19,956 nucleotides of DNA from Bacteriovoracaceae bacterium UBA4096 (GCA_002381945.1 DFXY01000019.1:1-19956), one strand, 5' to 3'. Numbered from the stretch's first letter, positions 1-7,598 are shown. Translations and numbers: made by a program. Notes: generated by a model from the sequence alone, not told the origin.

Positions 1-844
1 TTGCCTTAATCACCGGGAAGTCTGAAGAGTTCAGAGCATTCAATGTGATTCCTCCTAGTCCAGGAATACTAAAGAAGTTTTCCAAGAGAAGAGCACCCAG
101 AATCAAAAAAGGAATCTGAATGATGGTGTAAGTAATGATGGGAATCAGAGCGTTTCTCAAAACATGCTTAAGAAGAATAGAGATTTCTCCTAATCCCTTT
201 GCGCGCGCTGTTCTTACGTAGTCCTGATAGATCTCATCGAGAATTACTGTTCTGAAAAAGCGAACATCTGGTCCCAAGCTTAGAAGTACCCAGATAATGG
301 CCGGTAAGGCCACATAGGGAACAAAGTTAGGAAAGCCATATTCAAATCCTGAGATTTCAAACCAGCCGAGCTTATAAGCAAAGAAGTACTGGAATCCAAG
401 AATATAGGCTAGCGCCGAAACACTCATCCCAGCAATACATAGGAAGCGAATAAAGAGGTCGATCCCTTTTCCTCTGTAGTAAGCGACAACCAATGAAATT
501 AACAATGAAAGAACTGTTGAAATTACAAAAGCTGGAATTGTTAGGCAAAGAGAAGGATAGGCACCTTGCTTAATCATATAAGTAATTTCCTGCTTAGTGG
601 CCCATGATCTACCGAAATCAAAGGTAAAGGCCGACTTCACAACGTCCAGGTATTGCATCCAGAGAGATTGGTTCAGACCCAATTGTTCTCTTAGATCTGC
701 CATCTGACGAGCAGTCGCATTCTTACCAAGAAGAACAGCGGTAGGATCTCCTGCAACCACGTTGAAGAGAAGGAAAATAATAAGACTCACGCCTAGAAGA
801 ACGGGAATCAAATACAAGAGTCTGCGGATGATGTACTTTGTCAT
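1..844 (-). CDS. ABC transporter permease, DppB/OppB family (3' end outside window)
   Basis: Inner-membrane permease of a dipeptide/oligopeptide ABC importer. The protein starts with ATG at 844 and runs off the left edge after about 281 codons; the family is usually 305-335 residues, so the C-terminal end is missing. The N-terminus (MTKYIIRRLLYLIPVLLG) is the usual first membrane segment of DppB-type permeases. Further hydrophobic segments follow, and the cytoplasmic EAA loop that contacts the ATPase is visible around + strand 180-235 (DYVRTARAKGLGE, then HVLRNALIP). The last residues seen match the conserved PGLGG region of the family. It begins 2 bp after the stop of the substrate-binding lipoprotein gene, so the two are one transcription unit. 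I see no strong ribosome binding site of its own, so translational coupling is likely. The substrate (peptide, nickel or other) cannot be read from sequence. Confidence 0.93.
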   Translation of the reverse strand, partial: MTKYIIRRLLYLIPVLLGVSLIIFLLFNVVAGDPTAVLLGKNATARQMADLREQLGLNQSLWMQYLDVVKSAFTFDFGRSWATKQEITYMIKQGAYPSLCLTIPAFVISTVLSLLISLVVAYYRGKGIDLFIRFLCIAGMSVSALAYILGFQYFFAYKLGWFEISGFEYGFPNFVPYVALPAIIWVLLSLGPDVRFFRTVILDEIYQDYVRTARAKGLGEISILLKHVLRNALIPIITYTIIQIPFLILGALLLENFFSIPGLGGITLNALNSSDFPVIKA

Positions 845-846
845 GT

Positions 847-2607
847 TTAAAACTTTTTGCTCAATTCTTTTTTAACTTCAAGATCAACATTTAGATATTG
901 AAATTGGGTATGATTAAATTCCATAAATTTATAATTCTTCAACCAGGCCTGGACCAGATAAAACTTGGTGCGATGAAAACCAAGAATCCACGGTACATCA
1001 ACGGATACCATTTCATTTAACTTCTCGTACAAAGCTGCTCTCTCAGGGCCTTCCTGCAAGACCTTGGCTTCCTCATAAAGCTTATCAAACTCTGAACTAC
1101 AGTAGTTTGAGCCATTGGATCCTGGTGCTTGATTAGGACAATATAATAACCCAAGAAAGTTTTCCGCGTCAGGATAATCTGCACCCCAGGCCATGGTGTA
1201 CATCTGATGCTGCTTCTTAGTGACCTTATTTATAAGTTCTGGCCAGGTATTCATACCGACCTTTACTTTTATACCTATTTTTTCCATAGATTTAGCAAAT
1301 AACTCTATCTGTTGTCTGGCCACCGTTTCATTTCTTGTCTGAATAGTGATTTCAGGAATGCCTTTTCCTTCTGGAAATCCTGCCTCTGCCAATAATTTCT
1401 TTGCCTTCTCTAGGTCGTATTCTACATATGGGTTTTTAAATTCTTTTCGGAATCCCCCTAATCCAGGAGGAATGACTCCCTGTGCCTTAAAGCCTGTTCC
1501 TTCATAAAAAAGCTTATTGGCCTCTTCTCTATCATAGGCCAGCGACATGGCCTGCCTAAGTTTCACATTATTCTTAAAAAGAGCATCTTCATGATTGAAA
1601 GCAAAAAATGTGACATCCAGCTGTGGACTTGAAAGGAGTCTTACTCCCTTTCCTCTTAGTTCGGATCTAAGAGTTTTACCTTCAATTAAGGCCTGATCAA
1701 GATGACTATCCTTCATCTCTAAAACGTCGGTGCGACCTTTCTGAAAGGAGAGCCAAGTTGGCTGAGATTCTACCAGAATATTAACCACGATCTTATCCAC
1801 TAATGGGATTCTCTTGCCAGCGTCTGTGAGTAATCCCAGGTTCTCGTCACCTTCCTCACCTTCCTGAGGGTAGAGTTTAATACGGAATTTGGGATTACGG
1901 TGGTAGACAATCTGATTAGATTGCTCAAACTTTTCAAGGACGAAGGGTCCAGTACCAACGGGATGATTAAGAAACTCTTTTCCAAAAAAATCGACTGCTT
2001 CCTTGGCCACAATAAAAGAATAGGGCATCACCAGAGCGTAGAGAAATTGGGGAAAAGGCTTGATTAGTTTTATTTGAAGAGTGTAATCATCGATCTTCTT
2101 CAGACCCTCAACAGCTGTTTCATATTTTGTTGGCTCATCTGAGGTACTGGCTTCTCGCCACTCATTGAGTCCGACGATTTTCTGATCAAAGAGCCACCAG
2201 CCCTTGGCCTGCAGCTTGGGATCGGCCAGTCTCTTGATGGAATAAATAACATCGTCGGCCTTCAGCTCTCTTCCCACACCATCTTTAAAGGCCGGGCTGT
2301 CATGAAACAGAACTTCTTTCTTGAGCTTAAAGGTATAAGTCAAACCATCTTTAGAAACTATTGGTAGGCTGTCTGCCAGATTAGGCATCAATTCATAAGG
2401 ACGCTTTAAGGGATGAAACTCATAGAGACCCTCGTAGACCTTGCCTACTTCATTGCCTGAATAACGATCAGATGCATGAATGGGATCGAACCCAGCAATC
2501 TTTTCTGGGGAAACAAAGTAAAGCTCGCGTTCATTAAAATTCTTTTCCTTGCTGCATCCAAGAGCCAAAGAAAGGATCCCGATGAGAACTAGGCCAAAAC
2601 TTTTCAT
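847..2607 (-). CDS. ABC transporter substrate-binding lipoprotein, OppA/DppA family (SBP_bac_5)
   Basis: This 586-residue protein is the extracytoplasmic binding component of a peptide importer. A lipoprotein signal peptide ends at Cys18 (LALGC), so it is probably anchored by lipid in the periplasm. Family hallmarks include the early FDPIHASDRYSGNEVGKVYE region, the domain-start motif HPVGTGPFVLEKF near residue 215, and the ..LRQAMSLAYDRE.. segment near residue 350. Length is normal for the family (520-600). The start at 2607 is supported by an AGGAG Shine-Dalgarno sequence about 8 nt upstream. It is followed after 2 bp by the permease gene. A 103-bp gap separates it from the upstream lipoprotein gene, so it may have its own promoter. 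The ligand is not predictable; peptide uptake is the commonest role. Confidence 0.93.
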   Translation of the reverse strand: MKSFGLVLIGILSLALGCSKEKNFNERELYFVSPEKIAGFDPIHASDRYSGNEVGKVYEGLYEFHPLKRPYELMPNLADSLPIVSKDGLTYTFKLKKEVLFHDSPAFKDGVGRELKADDVIYSIKRLADPKLQAKGWWLFDQKIVGLNEWREASTSDEPTKYETAVEGLKKIDDYTLQIKLIKPFPQFLYALVMPYSFIVAKEAVDFFGKEFLNHPVGTGPFVLEKFEQSNQIVYHRNPKFRIKLYPQEGEEGDENLGLLTDAGKRIPLVDKIVVNILVESQPTWLSFQKGRTDVLEMKDSHLDQALIEGKTLRSELRGKGVRLLSSPQLDVTFFAFNHEDALFKNNVKLRQAMSLAYDREEANKLFYEGTGFKAQGVIPPGLGGFRKEFKNPYVEYDLEKAKKLLAEAGFPEGKGIPEITIQTRNETVARQQIELFAKSMEKIGIKVKVGMNTWPELINKVTKKQHQMYTMAWGADYPDAENFLGLLYCPNQAPGSNGSNYCSSEFDKLYEEAKVLQEGPERAALYEKLNEMVSVDVPWILGFHRTKFYLVQAWLKNYKFMEFNHTQFQYLNVDLEVKKELSKKF

Positions 2608-2669
2608 CCGCAGAGCTCCTCAAGGTTGAAGTGATTAGAACTACTTTAATTGATTTATTTAGTAAATCA

Positions 2670-2696
2670 TTTATAAAAACAATGACTTCCTGACAA
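2670..2696 (-). promoter_or_regulatory. Weak candidate sigma70 promoter before the substrate-binding protein gene
   Basis: On the minus strand TTGTCA (2696-2691) precedes TATAAA (2675-2670) with a 15-nt spacer, shorter than the usual 17. The inverted repeat AAGGTTTACCTT (2695-2706) overlaps the -35 box and could be an operator. This is suggestive only; read-through from the upstream lipoprotein genes is equally possible. Confidence 0.3.
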
Positions 2697-2710
2697 GGTT
2701 TACCTTTAAC

Positions 2711-3376
2711 TCAATGCTTCCAGAACAATTCTAAGGACATCAAGGCCTGACTTTTGGCCTTCTCCTGCTGACTTCTTAAATAGAAGTTTGTTCTCTGAAA
2801 GGCGGAATCAGAGTAATTCTCACCTATGAGTTCAAAGTAGTGGGTGTCTTTGATATTCTTTTTGATGGTAATGCTATCACTATTTCGCGCAACGTGAAAT
2901 ACATCCTGATCCATTTTACATTCATAAATGTTCTGATCTTGGAGCTGACATTCTTTTTTAAGATCCAGCTCAGATGACATGACAAAACGAATAATCGATC
3001 TGAGTTCCCGAGTGACATCGCGCCCGCTTATCTTTCCCAGACTCAATCTATTTCTCATTTCATGATCGATTCTAAGTTCAAAACTCTCGCGTTTAGTTGT
3101 GGCGGGATTAAGCCGCTTAATCTCGTGCAGGATCATAACTTCTTCGCCATGAAGAGGGACTGAGACCGCCAGCATCCAGTCTTGATCTTTTAAACCTGCT
3201 TCGCAGCTAAATAAATAGTTTTGTTGACCAATTCCTAAGCGCCCTCTTCCTTCACCAATAACCTTAATCGATTTCACCATAGAATCTATAGTCTTGTTCT
3301 CCAAAGAGGGTTGTCCCTTGAACAAAGCACATGAAGAAAGGAGAAATAAGATAAATAAAAAGGGGCTATTGACCAT
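2711..3376 (-). CDS. Small predicted lipoprotein, function unknown
   Basis: This 221-residue protein begins with a short hydrophobic signal and a canonical lipobox LSSC with Cys16, so it should be a lipoprotein. After a helical linker the body looks beta-rich, starting with GEGRGRLGIGQQNYLFSCEA and continuing through alternating hydrophobic strands. That layout (lipobox, short linker, small beta barrel) resembles LolB/LolA-type carriers, but I see no sequence motif proving it, so I leave it unassigned. The start is 8 bp after the stop of the TPR lipoprotein gene. A GGGGA sequence lies directly against the ATG, too close for a normal Shine-Dalgarno, which suggests translation by coupling to the upstream gene. 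The two probably share the sigma28-type promoter at 5267-5293. Confidence 0.8.
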   Translation of the reverse strand: MVNSPFLFILFLLSSCALFKGQPSLENKTIDSMVKSIKVIGEGRGRLGIGQQNYLFSCEAGLKDQDWMLAVSVPLHGEEVMILHEIKRLNPATTKRESFELRIDHEMRNRLSLGKISGRDVTRELRSIIRFVMSSELDLKKECQLQDQNIYECKMDQDVFHVARNSDSITIKKNIKDTHYFELIGENYSDSAFQRTNFYLRSQQEKAKSQALMSLELFWKH

Positions 3377-3384
3377 TCCCCAAT

Positions 3385-5220
3385 TTAATCATTGTTCCCC
3401 GAGGCAGGCAAACGATCATTTTCTAATTTCTCGATGGTAGCAAGAATTTGATGTTTATCAGCTTGATGTCGGGCCTTCTTAAGAGCTGACTTAAGAAAAC
3501 TCTTCGCCTTAGAGAAGTTTTTGAGTTCAACATGAACTTCAGCCAGATGCTTCAAAATTTCAATGTCATCAGGAACCTTTTCAATGGCAACAGTTAGTTC
3601 AGAAAGAGCACGCTTAACGTCCCCTTTCTTGAAGTAATACCACCCCAGAGAATCTCTAATATAACCATCATCAGGACTCAGTTTAAGAGCTGTTTGAATA
3701 TACTCGTAGGCCTGTTCCAACTCATCTCCGCGCTCAAGAAAGACATAGCCTAAAAAATTCCAGGCGTGAGCATTTTTAGGTTCTTGCTTTAAGATTCCCA
3801 TGATTAATGAAGTGGATTCCTTGAAGCGTTTTTCTCTCTCATAAAGATTGGCCAGGTAATACTTATGTTGAGTCGAAAAGTTCTTCTCATTCTGAACAAC
3901 CATCATCGTTTCCATAGCAGCTTTATAATCGCTCATACTCTCAAAGAATCCTGATTTGATGACACTAAACTCGACTTTCATTTCTGGAAACTCATCGAGT
4001 TTTTTATTTACGTGAGAAAGAAAAGGCTCTCGCCACTTCTCATCATTTTGGGCCATGGCCGAGAGCATATTGGCCATCTGAATCGAGCTATCAGTGTAAA
4101 GAGCACTGGTGGTTGGAATTTGATTGAAGTACTCGATAGAAACTTCATAGTCCTTCATTTCCTGATAGATAGCAGCTAGGTAGTAGAGAATTTTGTCAGA
4201 TTGCGGAGAGGTAGTTAGGAGATACTTAAAGACCGATACGGCCTCACTATATCTTTTGGCATCTGTATAAAGAATACCAAGCTTTACTTTTAGATTAAGA
4301 TTATCCGGCTCTATATCACTAAGCTTTTCAGCATACGGTATCACTTCATTGTATCTTTCCTGAACAAAAAGAATCTGCACAATTTTATTAAGGATGCTGG
4401 TATCAGAGGGGTGCTTCTGCAAATGAGACTTATAGAGAGAAACGGCTTTACCTAATTGCTCCTTTTCTTCATACAATATTCCCAAAGCGCTGACTGCTGC
4501 ACTCAAACCTGGTTGACGAATGGTAGCCTTCTGGAAAGAGGCGATCGCCTTATCAATCTGACCCTGATCGACAAAAATCTTTCCAATATAGTAGTCATAC
4601 ATTCCATTCTTTGGATCATTCTTCGCGCAGGATTCAAGCTGAGACTTGGCCTGGGTGATTTTTTTTTCCATGGCGAACGATTTACTTAAAAAGACGCAGG
4701 CATCTTCATTCTTAGAATTTATTGAGAGGAGTTCCTGATATAATTTTCTCGCCTTGGCCTCTTTATCATTTCCAGTATAAACACCAGCTAGAATAAGCCC
4801 TACTTTCTCTTCCTTGTTTCGCTTATAGAGATTTTCTAAGACCACCTGAGATTTTTCCAGGTCACCTATTCTGATCAGACTAATTGCATACTTTTTTTGA
4901 ACAAAGTCATCATCAGGCTCGAGTACGGACAAATGCTTAAAGAGCTCGGCTGCTGTTACAAAATCCCCCTCTAGGAGAGACATGTTTCCTTTGAGGAAGA
5001 GATCGGTGGCCAGATAGGTTCTAGAAGATGGATTCCCCTTGGCCTGAATCACCATCTGCTCCAGCCGCTTAGAGGCGATCAATAAAGCATCTCTATTTAT
5101 TTGATCCTGTTGTTCTCTCGTGAATTGGTGATGTTTAAGAGCTGAAGGAGTATGACTACAACTCAGAAAAAATAGAATAGTCATCAGATGGAGGCAAAAG
5201 TGAAAAAATTTCATAGTCAT
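3385..5220 (-). CDS. Large TPR-repeat lipoprotein
   Basis: This 611-residue protein has an N-terminal signal ending in FFLSC (Cys21), a slightly non-ideal lipobox with Phe at -3. It is followed by nearly continuous tetratricopeptide repeats from about residue 65 to 600. Recognisable units include AAELFKHLSVLEPDD, AIASFQKATIRQPG and AYEYIQTALKLSPDDGYIRD. Such proteins are protein-interaction scaffolds in the envelope; no enzymatic domain is visible. The start at 5220 has AAGG 6 nt upstream; a second ATG two codons on would also work. It heads a two-gene unit with the small lipoprotein downstream. Upstream on the same strand is a match to the sigma28 consensus, which would couple expression to flagellar genes. 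Partners are unknown; outer-membrane assembly or a motility-phase envelope role are inferences. Confidence 0.88.
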   Translation of the reverse strand: MTMKFFHFCLHLMTILFFLSCSHTPSALKHHQFTREQQDQINRDALLIASKRLEQMVIQAKGNPSSRTYLATDLFLKGNMSLLEGDFVTAAELFKHLSVLEPDDDFVQKKYAISLIRIGDLEKSQVVLENLYKRNKEEKVGLILAGVYTGNDKEAKARKLYQELLSINSKNEDACVFLSKSFAMEKKITQAKSQLESCAKNDPKNGMYDYYIGKIFVDQGQIDKAIASFQKATIRQPGLSAAVSALGILYEEKEQLGKAVSLYKSHLQKHPSDTSILNKIVQILFVQERYNEVIPYAEKLSDIEPDNLNLKVKLGILYTDAKRYSEAVSVFKYLLTTSPQSDKILYYLAAIYQEMKDYEVSIEYFNQIPTTSALYTDSSIQMANMLSAMAQNDEKWREPFLSHVNKKLDEFPEMKVEFSVIKSGFFESMSDYKAAMETMMVVQNEKNFSTQHKYYLANLYEREKRFKESTSLIMGILKQEPKNAHAWNFLGYVFLERGDELEQAYEYIQTALKLSPDDGYIRDSLGWYYFKKGDVKRALSELTVAIEKVPDDIEILKHLAEVHVELKNFSKAKSFLKSALKKARHQADKHQILATIEKLENDRLPASGNND

Positions 5221-5266
5221 TCTAAACCTTAAGTTTGGGCCAATGTAGGGGCCTCCCCTTTTCTCT

Positions 5267-5293
5267 TTATCGGCTTCTTCAAAAGGTTTTTTA
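5267..5293 (-). promoter_or_regulatory. Sigma28 (FliA-type) promoter for the TPR lipoprotein operon
   Basis: On the minus strand TAAA (5293-5290) is followed after exactly 15 nt by GCCGATAA (5274-5267). This is the enterobacterial sigma28 pattern TAAA-N15-GCCGATAA with every consensus -10 base present. It points at the TPR lipoprotein start at 5220, giving an inferred leader of about 40 nt. The match is seen directly; use by a flagellar sigma factor is inference. Confidence 0.75.
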
Positions 5294-5365
5294 GAAAATA
5301 GATGATTTAACGTGTCGCAAAACCTTCACCATTTTCCAGTTCTAAAAGGCTGGAATCATGAACTA

Positions 5366-5377
5366 TTTCTTAAGAAA
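5366..5377. repeat. 12-bp perfect palindrome TTTCTTAAGAAA (candidate operator)
   Basis: A perfect self-complementary 12-mer lies 66 bp upstream of the -35 box of the PhaR-like gene, and a partial copy (TTTCTTAA) occurs at 5412-5419. It could be a regulator site or simply part of an AT-rich promoter region. Confidence 0.35.
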
Positions 5378-5442
5378 AAGCGGAAAAAATTTCCTCCTTT
5401 TTGCAAATCAATTTTCTTAAGGTTTTTTTATGACTATCCGGG

Positions 5443-5471
5443 TTGACAGGCTAATTGGGTATTAGTAGAAC
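5443..5471 (+). promoter_or_regulatory. Strong sigma70-type promoter for the PhaR-like gene
   Basis: A perfect -35 box TTGACA (5443-5448) is separated by 17 nt from TAGAAC (5466-5471), which matches 4 of 6 bases of the -10 consensus. AT-rich DNA lies upstream. The predicted transcription start is near 5478, giving a 5' leader of about 135 nt. Confidence 0.7.
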
Positions 5472-5593
5472 CAGCCCCGAGCAGTTAATGAAGCGACAGC
5501 GCGCAAAAACAAATAACCTTTGGGTGCGTCATTCCTGCCATGCATTACTAATAACACTACCACTCAATACCTTTGAAAGTTTTCACAAGGTTA
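5460..5593 (+). repeat. Two interleaved inverted repeats over the -10 box and leader of the PhaR-like gene
   Basis: TATTAGTA (5460-5467) is complementary to TACTAATA (5546-5553), and TAACCTT (5514-5520) to AAGGTTA (5587-5593). Only the second pair lies wholly within the predicted transcript, because the first arm overlaps the -10 box. The 3' arm of the second pair ends about 10 nt before the Shine-Dalgarno AGGGGA, so pairing could affect ribosome access. Both repeats are short and could be chance. Confidence 0.3.
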
Positions 5594-5614
5594 ACTACAA
5601 ATTAGGGGAACAAC

Positions 5615-6016
5615 ATGAAAGACGTACGTATCATCAAGCGTTACCAGAACCGTAAGCTCTACGATACTTTTCAAAGCTGCTATGTAACTCTAGAAGAGAT
5701 CTCTCAGATTATTCGTGAAGGTAACGAAATCCAAGTTATCGACAATAAGTCTAAGAACGACATCACGTACATGACTCAAATCCAGCTTCTTTTTGATCAA
5801 GAGCGTAAGTCTCTTAAGCCAGGTGACACAGAACTTCTTAAGCGCGTTATCCGTGCTGAAGAAGGAACTCTTACTGGTTACATCAAAGGTCTTGAAAGCC
5901 AGTTGAACCTTACTTTCGAAATGCCAGCTACTCAGGTTGCTGCAACTGAAGACTTCAAGCCAGCTTTCGTAGCAGGTCTTAATTCTTCTATGGAAAATTC
6001 AACTACTCTGAACTAA
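5615..6016 (+). CDS. PhaR-type (PHB accumulation regulator N-terminal domain) DNA-binding protein
   Basis: This is a 133-residue protein. Residues 4-65 match the PHB/PHA accumulation regulator DNA-binding domain: IIKRYQNRKLYDT, then YVTLEEISQIIREG, then VIDNKSKNDIT. In PHA-making bacteria this domain binds phasin promoters and polyester granules. The remaining 70 residues are not recognised, and no PHA synthase or phasin gene is in the window, so the target may differ. The start at 5615 has AGGGGA about 6 nt upstream. Codon use differs from its neighbours: all seven arginines are CGT or CGC, whereas adjacent genes use AGA freely, and AAG, AAC and other C-ending codons prevail. Together with the consensus -35 box this suggests a very abundant protein. 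An intrinsic-terminator-like hairpin lies just downstream, inside the next gene. Confidence 0.88.
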   Translation: MKDVRIIKRYQNRKLYDTFQSCYVTLEEISQIIREGNEIQVIDNKSKNDITYMTQIQLLFDQERKSLKPGDTELLKRVIRAEEGTLTGYIKGLESQLNLTFEMPATQVAATEDFKPAFVAGLNSSMENSTTLN

Positions 6017-6025
6017 TCTAGGTTC

Positions 6026-6751
6026 ATGAAGAATAAAAATTTCCGCTATTTACTCATGGCCCTCGTGGCCATGAGTTTTTTTAAGACTCCTCTTTATGCT
6101 CAAACTGAAAAGCCTAGGGCATTTTCTCCGAAGATTAAAACTCCCAATACTGCTCAGGATCTCAAGGAAGACTCAGTAACCGCTGTTTCCGAAGAGAGTG
6201 ATGAAGGGCCAACTAAAATTAGTCAGTATCCGAGTTCCTCCGCTCCCCGTAAGCTTCAGCAGCATGGTCTGGGTATTGGATTAGGACAGACTTTTTTATT
6301 TGGTAATTATGGGAAGCATGGTGAAGATAAAATCACTATGGATGTTCTATATACCTATGCTGCCAGCTATTCATTCGATCTCTTGATGAACGCTCATTTT
6401 TCTGAACATAAAAATGAAAATGAAAGAATGAAAGTGATGGGACTCACCACTTCCATCAAAGGTCGATTTGTTGAGTATGATAATTTCTCTCCTTACTTTG
6501 TAGGTGGCCTTGGCTTTTATGCTCCTAGAGCTAAAAGAGATCACAATGATGGCGAGTCTCAGAAGTGGACTAAGCAGAAAGTGAGTTTCGGATTAAACTT
6601 TGGGGTCGGACTTGATCTGCGTCTCAATGAACATTATGTAGTAGGTGTCTTAGGACAGATGCACTGGCCTTTCGTGGTTCAGCAAGACAATCAGTCTGAT
6701 CTTAGAGGATATTACTTCAAGCTACTCATAACAGGGATGTACCTTTTCTGA
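6026..6751 (+). CDS. Outer-membrane beta-barrel protein (porin/OmpW-like size)
   Basis: This 241-residue protein has a Sec signal peptide (KNKNFRYLL, hydrophobic core, cleavage likely after LYA at residue 25). A Ser/Pro/Glu-rich low-complexity stretch runs to about residue 75. A body of alternating amphipathic strands follows and ends in Tyr-Leu-Phe; a C-terminal aromatic residue is typical of barrels inserted by BamA. Segments such as GLGIGLGQTFLFGNYG and VSFGLNFGVGLDLRL fit an 8-strand barrel. The start at 6026 has only a weak AGG 3 nt upstream, so translation is probably inefficient. Codons 9-19 encode a hairpin followed by a T run (6052-6082). The gene begins 9 bp after the PhaR-like gene, and its stop overlaps the next start (TGATG). 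The family is not recognised precisely. Confidence 0.85.
   Translation: MKNKNFRYLLMALVAMSFFKTPLYAQTEKPRAFSPKIKTPNTAQDLKEDSVTAVSEESDEGPTKISQYPSSSAPRKLQQHGLGIGLGQTFLFGNYGKHGEDKITMDVLYTYAASYSFDLLMNAHFSEHKNENERMKVMGLTTSIKGRFVEYDNFSPYFVGGLGFYAPRAKRDHNDGESQKWTKQKVSFGLNFGVGLDLRLNEHYVVGVLGQMHWPFVVQQDNQSDLRGYYFKLLITGMYLF
6052..6082 (+). terminator. Intrinsic terminator-like hairpin inside the outer-membrane protein gene
   Basis: ACTCATGGCC (6052-6061) and GGCCATGAGT (6067-6076) form a perfect 10-bp stem with a 5-nt loop (CTCGT), directly followed by T residues to 6082. It has the form of a Rho-independent terminator. It lies 36 bp after the stop of the PhaR-like gene but within codons 9-19 of the next gene, so translation there would prevent folding. 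It may end most PhaR-like transcripts and meter expression of the downstream operon. Confidence 0.65.
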
Positions 6752-7569
6752 TGAATGATCAACCTCGCCGCCTTTACATTTTTACCGGCAAAGGTGGCGT
6801 GGGCAAAACCACTCTTAGTAAAGCATTTGTCAGAAAACTTGTAGAGCAAGAACACGAAGCTATTTATCTCACCTTCAAAAATCAATCACTAGGCGAAACT
6901 CATCAGGGTAATGCTGAAGCCATTGTCGATGGAATTAAAGAAGTTCATCTTGATTTGGAAGATTCGGCCCGTGGGTATATCGACAAAAAATTAAATTCAA
7001 AAATCCTGGCTTCTTGGATTGTGAAGACTCCTTTTTTCCGAGCTCTGGTAAATATGGTGCCTGGTTTTAATTACCTCATCTATTTAGGAAAGATCTTGCA
7101 AATGGGGCATGACAATCCCCGACTGATTGTTGTGTTAGACGCACCTGCATCAGGCCATGCCCTTACGATGGTTGAGGCTACGACTAATTTTAAGCAGATT
7201 TTTGAATCCGGTATCATCTTTGATGACGCTACTAAGATGCTCTCGAGGCTAAATGATCCTGCTTACACCAAGATTCATGTGGTAAGCCTTCCTAGTCCCA
7301 TGTCATGGCAGGAATCCATTGAACTCAAGAGTGGACTCAAGGAAAGAACTCCAGTATCAATCGAGATTTCGGTCAATAACAGCATTTACTCGCTTTTGTC
7401 AGAGCAATTGGCCGAGCTTCCTGAAGCCTTGAAAGAAAAGGCCTTGAATGAAAAGAAGCTCATTGAAGAAAACGCTAGTGAGATGCGATGCGTATTCCCC
7501 CACTCTCTTGCCTTAGATTCCAAATCCATTGAGATGGATTTACTTGGGTCTGTCTCAAAACTCATATAG
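6751..7569 (+). CDS. ArsA/GET3-family P-loop ATPase, paralog 1 (canonical signature lysine)
   Basis: This 272-residue cytoplasmic ATPase carries a deviant Walker A motif TGKGGVGKTT (residues 12-21) with the intersubunit signature Lys14. The switch II motif is VVLDAPASGHAL (127-138), and the later ArsA-type strand VVSLPSPMSWQES (177-189) precedes the nucleotide-base Asn region SVNN. Known members dimerise around ATP and couple hydrolysis to metalloid efflux (ArsA) or tail-anchored protein insertion (GET3). The single mid-length domain resembles bacterial tandem ArsA-like proteins. The only cysteine is near the C-terminus, so the classical arsenite site is absent. Its ATG overlaps the stop of the outer-membrane protein gene by one base, implying translational coupling, and the second paralog starts 29 bp downstream. 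Client or substrate is unknown. Confidence 0.88.
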   Translation: MNDQPRRLYIFTGKGGVGKTTLSKAFVRKLVEQEHEAIYLTFKNQSLGETHQGNAEAIVDGIKEVHLDLEDSARGYIDKKLNSKILASWIVKTPFFRALVNMVPGFNYLIYLGKILQMGHDNPRLIVVLDAPASGHALTMVEATTNFKQIFESGIIFDDATKMLSRLNDPAYTKIHVVSLPSPMSWQESIELKSGLKERTPVSIEISVNNSIYSLLSEQLAELPEALKEKALNEKKLIEENASEMRCVFPHSLALDSKSIEMDLLGSVSKLI

Positions 7570-7598
7570 AATATGACGAATTTGAAAAAGGATTTATA

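Larger units (their letters stand above)
5221..5614. other. 394-bp divergent intergenic regulatory region
   Basis: There is no convincing gene here. The left third carries the sigma28-type promoter and a short leader for the TPR lipoprotein gene. In that leader, minus-strand AGGGG-AGG-CCCCT (5247-5259) could form a small hairpin. The middle (about 5361-5430) is very AT-rich and holds the perfect palindrome TTTCTTAAGAAA (5366-5377), a second TTTCTTAA half (5412-5419) and GGAAA-AAA-TTTCC (5382-5394). These are candidate operators or an UP element for the strong promoter at 5443-5471. The right third is the roughly 135-nt leader of the PhaR-like gene, with interleaved inverted repeats. Confidence 0.6.

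Noticed and set aside
5247..5259. AGGGG-CCT-CCCCT hairpin followed by T-rich DNA on the plus strand, as a terminator
   Set aside because: No plus-strand gene precedes it, so it would have nothing to terminate; it more likely matters, if at all, in the minus-strand leader.
5488..5655. Open frame beginning MKRQRAKTNNLW overlapping the start of the PhaR-like gene
   Set aside because: It lies in the leader RNA, lacks a good ribosome binding site, has no recognisable features and runs out of frame into a clear gene.
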